From Pseudomonadota bacterium (GTDB taxonomy: Bacteria; Pseudomonadota; Alphaproteobacteria; Rhizobiales; Hyphomicrobiaceae): a stretch of DNA of 8,189 nt. Below, in pieces: positions 7,214 through 8,189 of the stretch. Positions within the stretch are counted from its first letter, which is position 1; each line of letters opens with the position of its first letter. Location: the NCBI GenBank assembly GCA_023428365.1, contig JAEYYQ010000134.1, positions 1-8,189 of the forward strand, given 5' to 3'. Under the pieces are notes generated by a model. The model was not told the DNA's origin. It worked only from the letters and a program-made list of their open reading frames with translations, and ran no database searches. Position numbers and translations under genes: made by a program.

Positions 7214-7304
7214 TCGCTTCCCTCGCCTTCCGTATAGCTTTCAGGATGGTACGGCCAACGACGTATCAGCTATCCTCCGCGCAAAATCGTCTGCGGAGGA
7301 AAGA
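7214..7304 (+). other. intergenic gap without a clear terminator
   Basis: Ninety-one bases separate the membrane-protein stop from the dehydrogenase start. They hold ATAGCT (7234-7239) and its reverse complement AGCTAT (7268-7273), spaced 28 nt apart with a 4-bp TACG/CGTA pair nested inside. No GC-rich stem followed by a T-run is present, so a classical rho-independent terminator is not supported. No clear -35/-10 pair was found either, so read-through from the operon is possible. Confidence 0.4.
7273..7300 (+). promoter_or_regulatory. hairpin covering the Shine-Dalgarno of the dehydrogenase gene
   Basis: TCCTCCGC (7273-7280) and GCGGAGGA (7293-7300) form a perfect 8-bp stem with a 12-nt loop. 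The right arm is the strong Shine-Dalgarno of the gene starting at 7305 (GGAGGA, 4 nt before ATG), and the left arm is its exact complement. In RNA the ribosome-binding site would be masked. There is no following T-run, so a terminator reading is weak. The pairing is seen directly; any regulatory effect is inference. Confidence 0.5.
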
Positions 7305-8189
7305 ATGGCCATCGATTCACGGGTAGGATTTGTCGGCATCGGCAATATGGGAGCGCCGATGGTCCGATGCCTCGCCAAGGCAGGTTTTTCTATCCTCATT
7401 CATGATACGCGCACGGAAGCGACGGCACAGTTCAGCGACGGAGCACCGAACATCCGCGTCGCCGCAAATGCTGCTGAAATCGGCGCACGGTGCGGGATCG
7501 TCATCACGATGCTGCCCGATAGCAAGGTGGTGCGGGCCGCTGTGCTCGGCGATGGCGGATTCGCTGCCGCCATGCCGTCCGGTGGCCTCGTCATCGACAT
7601 GAGCTCGTCGTTTCCGCTCGAGACCCAGAAGCTTGGCGAGGAGCTGTCAGTGCGAGGGATTGGTTTGATCGATGCGCCTGTCTCGGGAGGAGTGCCGAAG
7701 GCGGCCGCCGGAACGCTCGCGATCATGGCTGGCGGAGATGCTGCGCTGCTCGATCGGGCGGAGCCGGTCCTGAAAGCTATGGGCCAGATCCATCGCACGG
7801 GACCATTGGGCTCCGGCCACGCCATGAAGGCGCTGAACAACTACGTGTCCGCAGCCGGTTTGATCGCTACTTGTGAGGCGCTTGTGATCGGCCAGAAGTT
7901 CGGTCTCGACGGCAGCGTCATTACGCAGGTTCTCAACGCCTCGACCGGTCGCAACAATACGACCGAGAATAAGGTCGAGCGCTACATGCTGAACGGGCGC
8001 TACGACTCTGGCTTTGCGCTCGCGCTGATGGAGAAGGATGTCGGCATGGCGCAGGCGCTCGCCGAAAGGCTATCGATTCCGGCCGAGGAATTGGAGCTCG
8101 TTGGGGGGATACTGACAAAGGCTTTGGCCAAACTTGGTCAAGGCGCCGACCACACGGCGATCTATCAGTACGTTGAGGCCGGTGGGCGC
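7305..8189 (+). CDS. NAD(P)-dependent 3-hydroxyacid dehydrogenase (HIBADH family), 3' end cut
   Basis: These 295 codons, still open at the window edge, encode a soluble beta-hydroxyacid dehydrogenase, the family of 3-hydroxyisobutyrate dehydrogenase and tartronate-semialdehyde (2-hydroxy-3-oxopropionate) reductase. These enzymes interconvert a 3-hydroxyacid and its semialdehyde with NAD(P). Motifs in order are Rossmann GIGNMG (11-16), an acidic residue at the end of the second strand (D34) that favours NAD over NADP, the substrate-binding DAPVSGGVPKAAAGTL (123-138), catalytic lysine K175 in GHAMKALNN (171-179), and KDVGMA (244-249) near the cofactor. Family members are about 290-300 residues, so the gene should end just past the window. 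The start is ATG at 7305 after a strong GGAGGA. The substrate cannot be fixed from sequence alone. Its link to the upstream operon is unclear: the 91-nt gap suggests a separate unit, but no terminator is visible. Confidence 0.9.
   Translation, partial: MAIDSRVGFVGIGNMGAPMVRCLAKAGFSILIHDTRTEATAQFSDGAPNIRVAANAAEIGARCGIVITMLPDSKVVRAAVLGDGGFAAAMPSGGLVIDMSSSFPLETQKLGEELSVRGIGLIDAPVSGGVPKAAAGTLAIMAGGDAALLDRAEPVLKAMGQIHRTGPLGSGHAMKALNNYVSAAGLIATCEALVIGQKFGLDGSVITQVLNASTGRNNTTENKVERYMLNGRYDSGFALALMEKDVGMAQALAERLSIPAEELELVGGILTKALAKLGQGADHTAIYQYVEAGGR

Noticed and set aside
7214..7300. Rho-independent terminator after the operon
   Set aside because: The 8-bp stem at 7273-7300 is not followed by a T-run and overlaps the next gene's ribosome-binding site; the ATAGCT/AGCTAT pair is too short and far apart.
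1..8189. Mobile element, CRISPR array, tRNA or defence system
   Set aside because: No transposase or integrase motifs, no regularly spaced repeats, no tRNA-like cloverleaf and no known defence proteins were seen. MoxR/vWA pairs occur in some defence loci, but this operon has no effector and matches a common chromosomal arrangement.

Overview
This GC-rich window (about 60-65% GC by eye) with densely packed genes looks like ordinary chromosome from an alphaproteobacterium, probably of the Rhizobiales/Hyphomicrobiales. The reasons are the gene order (a divergent DUF1285 gene, then MoxR ATPase, DUF58 protein, DUF4159 membrane protein and a vWA/glutamine-amidotransferase-like membrane protein) and the strong third-position GC bias. 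That bias also produces long spurious antisense reading frames. I see no mobile element, tRNA, rRNA, CRISPR array or other sign of recent transfer.

Layout. Bases 1-99 hold the first 33 codons of a leftward gene, probably a DUF1285 protein. Bases 100-243 are a divergent intergenic region with candidate promoter elements for both directions. Bases 244-7213 form one tightly packed rightward operon of four genes: MoxR-family AAA+ ATPase (244-1242), DUF58 protein (1248-2219), BatA-N/DUF4159 membrane protein (2216-5080) and a second large vWA-like/GATase-like membrane protein (5093-7213). Junctions are +5 nt, a 4-nt ATGA overlap and +12 nt. After a 91-nt gap, bases 7305-8189 carry an NAD(P)-dependent 3-hydroxyacid dehydrogenase of the 3-hydroxyisobutyrate dehydrogenase family, still open at the window edge.

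How the genes may work together. MoxR ATPases with neighbouring vWA-domain proteins are an established but poorly understood association, thought to act in chaperoning, metal insertion or envelope stress (for example the Bacteroides aerotolerance Bat operon). The ATPase and the DUF58 protein have no membrane segment and should be cytoplasmic. The positive-inside rule puts the large domains of the two membrane proteins in the periplasm. The two membrane proteins share an architecture (two N-terminal membrane helices, a vWA-like fold, a GATase-like region and a C-terminal membrane helix), but only one keeps the DxSxS metal-binding signature. This suggests an ancient duplication into an active and a degenerate partner.

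The most notable non-coding feature is a perfect 8-bp hairpin at 7273-7300 that pairs the whole Shine-Dalgarno sequence of the dehydrogenase gene with an upstream anti-Shine-Dalgarno. I did not find a clearly new system. The biology worth pursuing is the undefined role of the MoxR/DUF58/DUF4159 operon and the items listed as findings.
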